Assembly: GCF_910592395.1 (NCBI RefSeq)
Contig: NC_088319.1
Span: 5,768,001-5,832,000 of the forward strand
DNA: 64,000 nucleotides
From: Lineus longissimus
Taxonomy: Eukaryota > Nemertea > Pilidiophora > Heteronemertea > Lineidae
Reading direction: 5' to 3'
The position numbers were made by a program, and so were the translations under genes. The notes beneath the pieces are model-generated. The model was not told the DNA's origin and did no database searches. It saw only the letters and a list, made by a program, of their open reading frames with translations. Of this stretch, positions 1 to 13,300 are shown in pieces (position 1 is the stretch's first letter; the number at the start of each line of letters is the position of its first letter).

Positions 1-450
1 GTGCCATGTTTGTTGAATTTTCAAAGTCGACCTCTTTGACCTTGAAAGGAAAGTCAAGTCAAAACCCCTGGTATTATGTCCTGTATCCTTACTAGATGTA
101 CCTATGATAAATAGTTGGAAATTATCCAGCCTTAAATTAAAGAGAAATAGCACTTTTTGTTTTCGGATTTTGGCCCCCTGGTGGCCAATCCATGAATCAA
201 ATCACATCGAAATTTAGTCTCTGAGGTCATTTGACCTAGGGGTTTAATGTACCGATTTCAAGTCAGTAACACCAGCGGTGACAAAACGTGCCGCTATTGC
301 CTAACGGCGATGCCGATAGCGAACTTTGACCTTTGTGACCTTGAAAAGTTGGTCAAATCATAAACCCGGATTATGTTTCAAGCACCTTATGTGATACCCC
401 CACAGTAAAACTGTCATGATTCTAGCTGGCATTGTTCATAAGATGTTGCC
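1..450 (-). repeat. Degenerate copy of the GGTCA / CCACCAGGGGGCC repeat
   Basis: The strip carries ccccctggtggccaa (176-190), repeated gacctNTttgaccttgaaa blocks (about 30-50 and 325-345) and gtatccttactag. These are reverse complements of phrases in the 41.6-43.0 kb array. It is an inverted, older copy of that family. No exon was found in it. Confidence 0.65.
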
Positions 451-673
451 AAAATAGGTTTTCAAAGAGCGCCACATACATGTATATATGGCAGACAAGC
501 AGTCAAATTGCGCTAATTTTCAGTTTTAAAGAAGGTCTTTGTTATTTAATGTTTGGCCTTGTTTAGAACAACGAGGGACCATACTGTCAGCAAAGACAAA
601 CAATCCCGGGTGTTTTGAACTGTCTCGTTTTGGTAGTAGCATAATTAATGGATGAGATGCATTTGTTTTCAAG

Positions 674-1364
674 GGAAAAGTACAAGCCATTGGTTGGAAA
701 GTTCCAAAAGGGGGCATGGGTCAGAAGAAAGATTTGATGCCACCCCGTCCAGCAAAGCGAAAGGTGACCATGAAGCCAAAATCTACGACAAAACCAGTGG
801 GTGAGTCGATATGATGTCATATGCCGGATATCTTATCCCTCCCATTCGGTTAAATACTCCGAGTTGTGACTCTCGGATGATGGTTACTGCCACGATTTAT
901 CTCCAATGTGATGGGAAACGTTCCCATGTGCTCGTCTATGAAAAGCGCTGCGTCCAGTTATTTAAAGTACCTGATATATTTCTTCAATTAATCATGGTTT
1001 TAATTAACTAATAAATAAGTGTATTTGAAAGAAAAATAGTCATTTAACTCCCACTCTTCTTTTTCTCCGAAAAAAAGACTTGGCAAATGGTTTCAATAAA
1101 TTCAATATTCTATCCTAAAAGACTGCTGAAAGCATTCACCTTCTCAATGATTGGATGATTGCTGAGAATTAAACTCCTTCCAATCTAGAAATTAGAGAAT
1201 TGAGAACTTTCAGGTGCGCCCTGATTAAATGCACCATAAACGTAATCCAGTTGATAGGTTACCTTTAGTTGAACATTTTTGAAAATCATCTCTACAGTAA
1301 TTGAAAATAAATGTATATTTTTCTTCAGGGAAACCTTCCCCCATCTTAAAGAAACTGAAAGCAG
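674..1364 (+). CDS. Exons 1-2: basic Lys/Pro-rich linker
   Basis: Exon 1 is 674-800 (acceptor TTTTCAAG, donor gtgagt) and exon 2 is 1329-1364 (acceptor ttcttcag, donor gtaaga). In the chained frame they read GKVQAIGWKVPKGGMG... and then GKPSPILKKLKA, a Lys/Pro/Gly-rich stretch without cysteines. Exon 2 is only 36 nt. It is accepted because its phases (1 in, 1 out) join exon 1 to exon 3 without a stop. One other frame of exon 1 is also open, but that path meets a stop in exon 3. The segment looks like an unstructured basic spacer before the first folded part. The true 5' end of the gene is probably upstream of the window. Confidence 0.5.
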
Positions 1365-4300
1365 GTAAGATGTTCAGAATTGTACCATATCGCTATTTAA
1401 AAAAAAATTATTTTGGGTTGTCATTTAACTTACTAAATATGAATCTTTAAGGCTCCGCATCACTAATTGAACTATCAGCGTGGATCGCATAGGAAAGTAG
1501 TACTAAATGCGTGGTCTCATTGTCCAGTGGGGGTGCTATCTGTGCAATCAGAATGTAGTTTCTCTGATATCATGAATTAAAGTTGTTTCTGGCGAACATT
1601 CTGATGAACTTTGAGCCTCATATGTTCATCGGCGTGGATTTGGGGATCCAGTTATTACCCGCGGAGCCGTGAAACGTGGTGGACGTGTGAAATTAAGACA
1701 AAACGACCCAAAAAACTTCAGACCTCAAACCCTGAAATTATCATGGTCATGACCTGTCGAAAATTCTAGGGATTTATGCCCTGGGTGAGGTCTTTCTGCC
1801 CTGCAAATATGAGGTTCGAGTGAGATATTGGGGAAAAAGTTATGGCAGTTGATGTCTAAAGGAAAATGGCTTAAACTCTATTAGTGGTGTGTAGCCTTAA
1901 GTCATGTCCCGCCGTTTTTGCCCATTCAGAACTTGGCACTCCGACCACGAACGCTCCCGACAATGATGACTGTTTTGCAGGATATGTTCCCCATGCAAAA
2001 GGAACAAACAAGGCATGGTGCATCATTCGATGACATATATGTACTTCAACACACCGTCTGGAGCTATATGCGACGTCATTGTCATATTTGAGCAATGGCG
2101 CCAGACCCATGTACACATTTTGTGTGGTAAAATTCCGTATGCTGAAACCTGTTGGGAGCGGTTCGGTCAGAAAGCATTTGGAATAAACTAAAAAGGGACA
2201 GGATGTAAAGATTCACCAAGGTTTGATAAAAATCCAAGTAAAATTGTGAAAATGAGAACGACGTGTAACATTTCTCTAAAGTACGCCTTAACTACCTGTA
2301 CCTCTGTGGAACAAAATGTTGTTCGAGGTCATTAAAGGGACAAATTGGGCGTGGGAATTTTTGCATGGCCAATCAAGAGGATAATGTGCCAACTTGACAC
2401 CATGCGCCGCCACTTGTAGTACTACACTGATGCCGTTCTCTGATAACGATTTTCACCAGTGTTAGAAGGCAGTTTTGGGAATGGCTTGCGAATTTCAGGT
2501 TAACCTAAGATTACACCCCGTTCTAGTGCATTGATAATTGTAGTTCAAAGAGTTTTCATTAATCCTGTTTGGAGAGGTTGCGGTCCTGCTTGAAGCCATT
2601 TTTGTACAAAAACAAGGAAACCATAACCGCTTGGGTTGGTGCAAAATATACATGGAAGCAGTAAAAAAGCCTTTAAAACCACATTATTCGTTATCTAATT
2701 TGAGATGTTTTAGAATATCTCACTGCCTCGGTTTTGGTCTACATTTTAGCTCCACCCTCGCGGTTTTGGTACAACCAACACCTCCAGTTTGGTATCAATT
2801 CCTTGAATATACGTATAGTTGAAACACGTTTTGAACACTAACTGTTTTTTAAATGTTTAGGGGAAGAGAACAGTACCGGTAATGGAAAGGAGAAAAGTAC
2901 CGGTAGGAATATCTTAAATAGGTTAGGCCTTGGAGACATTGGACAATCTATGATGGACACATTGAAGAAATATGACTTGATGAAACTGCAGCTTGGCAAA
3001 ATCATCACCTTCCTTTACTCGCTCGGGATGAAGGAAATTATCAAGCAACTTGCTGTAGTCATCAAGCGGATTAAGGATCTCATTGATTCAAAGCCTTGCT
3101 TAAACCCCCACCAGTTAACCGTCGATCAACTGCGTACTGAGCTGACTGATAGGATGCTGCCCACCAATGGGTCAAGAGAGCAGATGGCAAAAAGGTTACT
3201 TAGTTCAGAGCCAAGTAAGTTATCACCGTATGGCGGCTTTGCACTTACATAAACTAACACATACCAGTTTATAGTAGTTTAAGAAGTAGATACAAAATTT
3301 AAAATAAAGCGCCCATTTAAAAAGAAAATCATTCCATTCAAAGGCCAATTATCCATTGAAAAAATGCAACTTAACCGAAAATGATAATCATACTGTAGTT
3401 TCATGAAAATAACACCACTTCGGGATATTCAAGGCCCGGCCTCTTCTCTCGAGTCTATTCACCAGAGGTAACCAATGAGTGACTTCGCTGGCCCTTGTGA
3501 TGGCTCAGCCGAGCTGTCACGGTTACGCTAAATCACTTATTACCGCAGCCCTATTGATTCGAAGTGTTGTGGGCCTACTGGTCGATGAGTGCGCATGTGG
3601 AATGACGTAAATGGTAAGGCCACTCGCCGACCCTTTATACAGGTTGTCTCATAAAACTGAAGCACCTTTTAGATTGATCCAACCCCCCCCCCCCCCAAAA
3701 CAAAAAAGGTCCTTATTGAAACTCTGAAGAAAAATCTACGAATGCTTGCATCAGTAAAGCAAAGTGAGATTCAGGCAATGATAGTAGTCACGAAATTCCG
3801 AAGAAAAACGAGGAGCTCATCCTCTGTTTTTCTACAACCCTCTTTTTTGATTTAGACTCCCTAGGCCTACGTGGGAGAAAACAGAATCGAAGTTTCTAGG
3901 ATTTGTGGTTTTCTTGAGTAATTCTAGGGCCTCTTAGACCTATAAATGAAGCCCCACTGAGGGTACCCACATTAGAGACAACCTGTGCGGCAATAGATGC
4001 TGTAGAGCTGCAGAGAAAACGACGCCGGCGCTACACCGTGACAGAAAAACTTGCCTACCTGAGAGACAAGAGGGAGGCACTTGTGAACGGTACGGTGCGC
4101 AGTATGAGAGAGTTCGCCGCCCACTATAACATCCCCTGGGAGACGTTTAGAAGGAGGAATCTCGAGGACCTCGAGCAGAAGCAAGAACAGGGGCATGGCC
4201 GGAAGAAGACGGTGATGGAGCCCCGTGATCCGTTATGGCCACAGGTTGAGGACCAGCTTTACCAATGGCTGCAGCAGATGAGAGAGCGTCGCTTCGCAGT

Positions 4301-7300
4301 CTCCGTTCTCGACATTCAAGATAAGGCGTTGGTAGTGTGGCAAAGCTGCAGTGGAATGAGTCAGCCCAAGATGTCAGAGAAGGGATTCAGCATTGTCGCC
4401 CTCAGCTAGGGGATTTCAACGCTTCCATAGGCTGGGTGGAGTGCTTGATGAAGAGACGCCCCGTGTCCCTACGGAAGAATACAACGACCGTCCCCGCTGA
4501 TGCTGCTGCAAGGATCCAGACCTTCCGAGATGCGGTTGCTGGGAGCATCGATCATCTTGATATAAAGATGCGGTTCTTCTTTAATATGGACCAAACCTTT
4601 GTCCTGTTTGATATGAGAACCATGTAAGGCCATAGACGTCCGATTATCCAGGTCCAATATCAAGCTGGGATACACTGTCACCCTCTGCATCGCAGCCTCT
4701 GGAGCAAAGTTGCCGGCGCACATCACCTTCCCCAGAATAGGTTTCGTCCGGGTGTTTGCAGCCCTCCAAGACAACCCACCAGCAGATGTAAAGATTACCC
4801 CCATCGGAAACTGGTTGGATGAGGGAGGAAACGGCGCACCACTGGTTAGATGAAGTCCTATCACCCTACGTCACCGACAACGAGACCGACCAGTTCCTGT
4901 TAATCGTCAATCATTATCAGGTCTACCGGACAGAGAACTTCCGGACGAGAGTCCGCGACATGAGAGGCAGCCTGGATTACGTACCTGCTGGTTGCACATC
5001 CCTCGTACAACCGTTAGACGTTGCTGGACAATCTAATAATGTGTATCTTTAGGTTTGAAAAAAAATTGAATCGGGATTTGCATCGTTCTTTTTTATTCCT
5101 TCACTGATCACTTCGGACAAGACTGTACATTCAGAGGGATGTTCGGTTTTGTCTCCAGATATGTGACGGACAACTTCTCATTCTTACCAATTTCGCACTG
5201 CAAAGTATCGTTGAAAGCCCGAAGCTGGTAAGGGATGATAAGACCTGAAGAAATGCTCCATTACCTCCCTGAGCAGTGCCTCACTTTGAAAGGGCAGGTC
5301 AGTCCCTAAAACCAGCAGAAGCCAATATGTCAGTTGGACTTTTTTCATGGACACCCTGTACACTATCAGCCATTAGCACTGGGACACCCTTTACACTACC
5401 AATGACGATTAGTTGAAAATGTTCTGGGACACTCAGTACAATGGCCGAAGGCCCGATCCCATTACCCCATTCACAGGAGACCTACGAATCGGTTTCATCA
5501 ACCCAAACAATAAGGATTGGACTCGAAACTGAAGTATATTGGATATGAGGCCTGGACAACCCTCTCTGGAATCCCAGCCAATGATCGGCCTTCTCAACAG
5601 CTCTGTTCGCCACCCCATGAGTCAGGGGTGGCGACACCGGCTGTTAATGAAGTGGTGTTATTTTCATGAAACTACAGTATATTCGTCAAATGGAATTGTC
5701 TTTGGTAATGATATATTTAAATGGAAGGTCAAATAACTTCAACATGCTTAAATCAGGACTTCGTCTTATTGATCGATCGCGCCTGGATTGTGTCTCCCAG
5801 ATCCAAGATGATCATCAGAATCTAATGACACGAAAGAGCCTCAATTTGGCTTATTGTAAACCGTGAGATGAGAAATAGCGAGATGAGTAATCATTATTTT
5901 CTGCCACAAGATTTTCTACTTCCCTGGACCATGACTATAACCATTTCAAATGCTGCTGTCCACGTCTCCATTCAACGATAGTAGGGCCGAAGACAATAAA
6001 AAGATTACATGCAACTGCATGTTCATCTTGACCACAAATGTTTTTTGCAACTTGATTATCAAGATATATTGTGAGTACGAGGTTCAGGAGGCTTACTGGA
6101 CTTTGCGCAACGAAACGAAACGAGCGAAATGGGGGAGCGACCATTATGTTTTATCCCGGTACGTCAAGTTCGATACATGGTGTCAGTCACCAGTATGGAT
6201 GAGTGATGACCCACACCCACCCAGGCAGCTGAGACACATGTCTTGTTGGACATGCCTACCGATTTTTACTAAATAAAAGCATAACTTCACTTCACACTTT
6301 TCGGGGTTGAAAATGTACTCACGTAAATTACCAAAATTACATGCCAAATTCGCACATGACCTGTTCTTTCTCAAAGCTTGGAAGCTCAAATGTCTGAATA
6401 TAATGTATGCGCGTAATGTATACTCTCAGCAAGCGAATAGTTGTGATCGTCGGTTTTTTATACGAATCGTTTCCTGTATGACCGTTACAAGCCGTTGCCT
6501 GAATATGATGTGAACCTGTTTACCGTTCAATGCTGCTCCCTGTGACGATGTACCCGCAAATGTTCAATGAAAAAAATGGTGATAATGACTTACACGGCTT
6601 GTTCGCATCGTAAACATAGTGGTACCCGGGTTAACTGTCTTTGCGTTTGGCCTAATTTTACAACGATTACTCCCCATGTAACCAAGATCTAGGATGGACA
6701 GGCTGTGTATTATGAATAGGAAAAGTCACCTAGGGACCGTTGCGTAGAATACTTTTTTGGCGAAATATTGCGCAAAGTCCAGTAAGCCGGTTCAGGATGC
6801 TGCATGTATCAAGATTATTTTCACGTTACGCCTGGCGGCACAAGTCACCATACACATGATTGACCGATAACACAGGGCATGCACCTGGTGAACGTCTGGT
6901 CATCCCTAAAATAGCCCGGGATAGTCTGACCATCGAAATATAGGCTATAAATTAGGTTAAATTCCACACATCGTACTGCGGAGTCTATTTCAATGGGACA
7001 ATCAAAACAAGGATAGTTCCCTACTACAGCCTCGGTCTCATGAATGTTCGCCTTTTCAGGTTCCATATTTGCAATACATCCTGTGGCGCATGGTACTCTG
7101 ACCGAGGTTGGTATCTCGCGATTTCGCATTCCACATCTCGAGGTTTATAATAAGCCCCTAAATTTCCTTTCCGATGATCCGTTGCATTATATTGAATGGC
7201 TTATGGCCACGGAGGATGGAAATTCTTGATTTGCCAGACCCTACATTTCCTAACATGTACCATGCTATTTCTTGTTAACCAGAGCAGTTATTACATGTAC

Positions 7301-10300
7301 ATTACAGAATGCCCTCTGATCCAACTGAAAATGCCCAAACAGATCTATTGCGTGTTTGATGAGAACTGCTTAGCTGTCCAATGCTGTATGAACCTCAAGA
7401 TCACGATGTTTAACAAAGCAGTCAGAGCATACGCCCGTCTAGATCCTTGCGATTTCAAGTTTGTCATCGGAGTGGACAGCTGGAGTTATGAGTTTCAAGT
7501 AAAGGATATCTACCTCAGTAAGTTGGCCTAATCGTTTTCAGTATTTTGTTCCATTAGAGCTCAATAACGTCTGCCTGCCTACCTATAACTGGATATAGAT
7601 TACTCCAAACTCAATTTTACGTTAAGGTTTGGATATCAACATGTCTTTCGGTGCAATTGGATTCCAATCTAACATCTACTCCCAAATTTGCTTGGTGACA
7701 ACCTTAAGGCCTGTCCTTTATGAATATTATGCAGCGATCAATGCAAACGGTGCCAGTGAAATTGAGGTTTCATTATCTGCATGTCAGTGTAATGTACGAG
7801 TGTCAATGAGTTATTCAATAAAAACAATAGTGATATGCCTTGCCGCTGTAAAGTCAATCCTGAAAAACATACTTTCATATTCTTTTTCTTCTTTTATCTT
7901 CGACAGATATAGAGAAGTCCTTCAGCACAGGAATCAAATTTGGTTTGTTTGACATGAAACTTGAAATCATCATAAGGTAATCGCAAATGCCCTAAATATC
8001 GTATATTAGCAAAAGAAAACTTCTGACTTTCAGTGAGCGATAACTCATGCAATTCCTAACATGCTGCGTAAATTTTGTAACATATAAGAAAATATGTCAA
8101 TCTAAAAAGCGCAGAATGTCAATAGCCTTCGATGGTACCATCTTGTTGCCTTCTCCTGCTGAGATTCACCTGGGTACCTTACTTGGGTGGAACGTCATGC
8201 AGAAAAGAATTCAGATGGCTGTAAATGACCTGTACAAAATGACAAATATATACTAATGTCCCAGTTCTACCATGCAAGGTATAAGGTCAAGTACCAGTTA
8301 TTCAAAAGTCACCCTATGTCCCTGTATGAATATCAGTTATGGCACCTCTCGAGGCCATGGATGGAGAGCCTGTACACGGCATGGATAAAGTGTGTTAGAA
8401 TGTTACTGAAATTATATACCGTATCGGACACACAATGTCCTTATTACTGTTGTTATAGATGATTTATGCATCCAGGCACAAATTGAGAAACGCTTTGTGA
8501 AAAAAATTTCACACCATTTTCCATTCAGGTAACAAATACATTGTATATAGAACTTTGTAAGAAAATGATTGTATTTGGAAGCCAGTCACCAATAGCATTC
8601 CGCGAAGTTACTATTCATAGCTCACAAAGTCATTTGCATAATATATTGATGACGTTTTAGTCACGTGACAGTCGGACATCGACACTTATTTCTACGCATT
8701 TGAGCTTATTTCAAAGTCAATTATCTTTGACCCTGCATTGTTTTTAGCATAACTTATACCATAGAGTCAGAGAGAGAAATATTCAGAACAATTATGGAGT
8801 ATTTCCAACACTCGGACATGTGCCGGATTGAATCTAACTGCCCTAGTTAGAAAGCCTGAATCCATTACGAAACCGCATGTTTGTCCGACATTGCAGGTAA
8901 TTCAGCGATGGGGAAATAGAGGGCAGCAGCTGCAGTGACGTCATCTTCGCGGAATGCTATTCGGATGTATTTTACCATCGTAATGAACAAATATGGGTGG
9001 GATCGAAATGCCACACTGAGCAAAGGGGCTAATGTTCCTAGAAGTTGAGGGTCGTTATAAAAGGAATCTAAAGCATATGGTTGGCGGACAAAATACTAGA
9101 ATTACTGGATTTGAAGGAACAGGGTCACGACTTTTTAACCAGGGAAGAAATAGACTATATCAAATGATGTATGTACAAACTAGATAGAGGTCCAGGTCAT
9201 GTGCAGACTTCCGTTGTATGGTCTCGAGAGGTTACTTAACTGAGACCTTATATCGACTGGTGCATGTATCTACATATAATCTTGGCTCGCGTATATACAC
9301 TCAATAATATGCTTAGGTGATTTCTTGTATGTAATGTAAACTGCACTACTGAACTTTGAACTACTCGTACTTCAGTTATAATGTACATTTGTTAGTACGA
9401 ATAAACATATATATATAATAAATATTTGATCCAAGTTCCTGTGATGAGAAAAACAAATGACCAAAATAAGAAAATGCACTTCTTGATAAACATGATTTTC
9501 CGAAAATCGACAATTATAGTTGGTTCTAGGTCAAATATGATAAAGCGCACATTTTCGTCGTTTAATCAGATATCTGAGGTGGTTCATTGGTTACAATTAT
9601 GCTTACAGTCCAAATCACAAATGCCATCAATCCTGCTTCGCATCATTCACGCGCAAAGCACGAGCGAGTTGCATGACAATGATGCACCAGCGACCTACGC
9701 GCTAGGTAGCGCGTATATAGAGAGGTTAAGATTTTCGATCTGAGAACGAGAACGAAAACGAGGTTATATTTTGACGATAGATAACGTATTGCCTGCTGTC
9801 AGAAATGAAATGAAACATTGTAGTAGAAAATCAATCTGTTAGAATATTTCAGGATATTATTTGTTTTCAGCTATAAACTAGAGAAGACCGAAAATGCTGC
9901 CTTGGTATCATTCAGCATAACGGCGTGTTCACAGGATGACCACACATCTTGTATTGTTAATTTAAAACTCTTGGATGAAGCTGTTCTTCCCATACCCGTC
10001 TGTAATCCTGATGGAACAATGACCTGGCCTGACGGTAAGTCATTGCTTTAATTATGCGGCGCGGTACCGATACAAGTTACGGCTCAATCTCTAACCGCTT
10101 GGTGGTATCACCAATGAAGGTTCTTATTCACCGCACAGGTTTGCAAATAATAATTGACGAATATAACTGCGTCTATCCATTAAACAACCACAATCGTTAC
10201 TCTCATAGAATCCAGAAGTTTGATAATCTGAATGATTTCAATTAGGAGAGGAGTCAGGAGATTCAAATAAGACGTCTTGAAGCCTGTCTCGAGGAAATAA

Positions 10301-13300
10301 GCACATGGATGGAGGCGAATTTGCCAAAACTTAACGCTTCCTGACCACCTTAAAGCCATCGGAGAGATTGGGCCCTTCCAGCGAGCCCTCAAATCTCATC
10401 TATTTCAGATCGTTTACGATATGTGACATTTCTAATATCTTATCGTGCAATTCAAATGTTTTAATCCATATTAGTATTATCGAATTTTTGGACTTTTATA
10501 ATGTTTTTAGAACTTTTCTTCTTGGTCGTTTTTATCTACTGTACAGTGCTCTGGAGCATGCATGGCATGTACAGAGCACTTTAATATATGGTATTTTATT
10601 TATTTAATTTAGTAAGAAAAACAGAAGGTTTGAAAATGCAATTATCTACTATTTAAGGCTATCACAGAAAAAGTGATTACTATACACTAACATGTGCATG
10701 GTTATGCAAGAACTCTTTGGGATTATGTTTCTCGGAACTTTATACAATGTATGTGCATTCATCGATCAGATAAGGTACTTTTTGGCTTTCACAACAACTC
10801 TTCTGTAAAGACAATAGCCCTGGTTACTTTACCTAAAAGTCTAGATTAGTCACAATAAGATATTAAAAATAACTAAAAAAGTCCCACACACGCCTCTTAA
10901 GTGTGGCAAATCATAGCCTTTTGAATCGGTTTATATATCGTTTTCGGTGAGAGTTCAGAAGACAAGAATGTCAGCTGTCCTCGCCTTCTTTCATAGGCAT
11001 AATTATTACAATCTTCTCTTGATGGAATTGTCTTTCACATATTTTATCATGTCAGCTGTTTAAAACTAAAAAAAGAACTTAGATAATCAACAGGTGGTGA
11101 TTTTTGGCTACGTCGGTTTTTATCGTCCCTAGGAATGCTGAATGTGACCTAAAGTGCTTGAATTGTACGCATTGAACATGTATTACAAGACCACTCCTTT
11201 ATGAAGACATAGGGATTTTTTCGCCAATCATAAACTTTTGTAGCATTTGTCTCCAGGAGAAACGGTTTAAATCCAACGTGAAAAAAACTCCGTTTGTAAA
11301 AATGTACAGATTAACTTAGATAGACAACCATGAATCGTTACACCTCGGATTGTCTTTCCGATGTCTGATAACCATCTTTGCGCAAATTCATAATTTCTAT
11401 ATTTCCACATTTCTATAGGTTCGGGAAATTTTCTGAAAGTAGAATGTCATTAATTTTTCTAAATATTGTCGTATATGTAGAGTTATGCCTTAATCACTAC
11501 ATTTACGAAATTTATCAGGACCAACAAACTCACAATACACTTGGTCTTAAACTGCCTTGGTGACTTTCCTAAACAAAATTTTGAAGTCTCAGTCTCTATA
11601 AAGGTATGTTAAGATCTTAATGGAAAAAACCTTCCTCCGGAATAGAGTATTTGTTCAATTATTAGAAGGAAACTTGAATGAAGGTAAAAAATCTAATTTA
11701 GCAAATTTTAGACGATTGGAATATGAGCGTGGGCTAAATCTCTAATAATAGCTGAGCGTACTGCGTTAATACTACTGGTTTTAGGCAGTGAATCTGGCAC
11801 CGGGCCTAAGACGTATTATGTTGATAATACCTTCTTGGGGAGGGGCTCAGAGCTCTTAGGATTCTCAATAGTTAACTTTCGTTATAATTTAACCGCGTTA
11901 ATCAAAAGCATCGACCAAGTGTCGACTGCCTGAAAGTGAGTGTGTGTGGGTTGGCATCGACCGCTACTTTAATGCTCAGAGATGTTCCTTTTCAGTTGAC
12001 TGGTCTGAGTTTTTCAGCGTGGACGCAATAAAGAATCGGCTAAAGGAGACCGGGAAAAGAGTACTAAAGGATGCCGTCGTTTCTGTGGCTAAGGATGTAT
12101 TGAATGACCTTGGGATACCAGAGGTAGGCTTTTATAGTAAATATATGGATATAGCGGGTATTTGTGTACACTTCAAATCAGAATTATAGTACGCTGGTTA
12201 GTTTAAATGTAGGTATTTTTCAAAAATGACGAAACTGGCCTTACTGACTCATCTGTGGGTCAGGGACTAGGCATTTGGCTAAAAACGAGGGCATTTTTGA
12301 AAATATGTCTTTCCACTGGCACGATGACCAACTCCATCAGTGCACGGATATTGCCAAAGTCATCAAATGACAATGTCAATGAGTGGGCTAATGCCAAATT
12401 CATGCCTGAGTTTGGCATTTTACAATATTCTTGACTGTTAAAAATACAGCAGCACCTCCCTTAGCGGGCATCTCTCTGTTAAGGACACCCTCTCTATTGA
12501 GGACATCTTATCTATCAAGGACACTGGGTTTGGTCCCAAATTGATTATTAACATTAAAAATGACCTCTTTAATTAGGACACGGTTATATTAAGGACATCA
12601 CTTGCCAGTAACGAGGGTGTCTTTAAATAGAGAGGTTCTACTATTGTTTAAAACTAAGGACAATTCTCGCTGCACAAATTCAAATTCAAATTCAAATTGT
12701 TTATTACTCCTTATAAAAGTATATTTACATTGGATTTTTATGTAATAAACATACAAGACAATTAAAAGAACAGAACATGAATAATGAACATATTACAAAA
12801 GCTACAAAAAATTATTATAAGCAGATTAGACCCATCACTCATGCATTAAATTGCTTAATTACTTCCCCTTCAGATGACATCAAATAAATGAAAATATCTT
12901 TTTGCGATAAACTTGACAAATTTGGATATAGACAATAACAGTATTTTAGTAATTGTTCACTCTCACTCGCAAATTTGGGACACTTAAAAACAACATGAAA
13001 TTCATCAGCAACTACCATCCGACCTAAATCCCTACAATGTGAACAAAATCTTTCACCCCTGGGGGTTTGTGGTTTACAATATCGTCCTGTTTCAATTTCT
13101 AACATATGATTACTAACCCTAAATTTAGTTAACGCTTTTTTATGTTTAAAATTTACAATTTGGTCAAGATATGACTCATAATTAAATTTGTTTTTAAAGA
13201 GAGCATATGTGTTAAATTTCCCAGTTTGATCACTTTTATACCTCTCAATAAAATTATTTTCCCAATAACTACGGAATTGATTTTGTAGTTTAATTTTAAT

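Noticed and set aside
7044-7229. ORF just upstream of module 1
   Set aside because: No domain similarity, and inclusion would break the phase-1 junction between exons 3 and 4.
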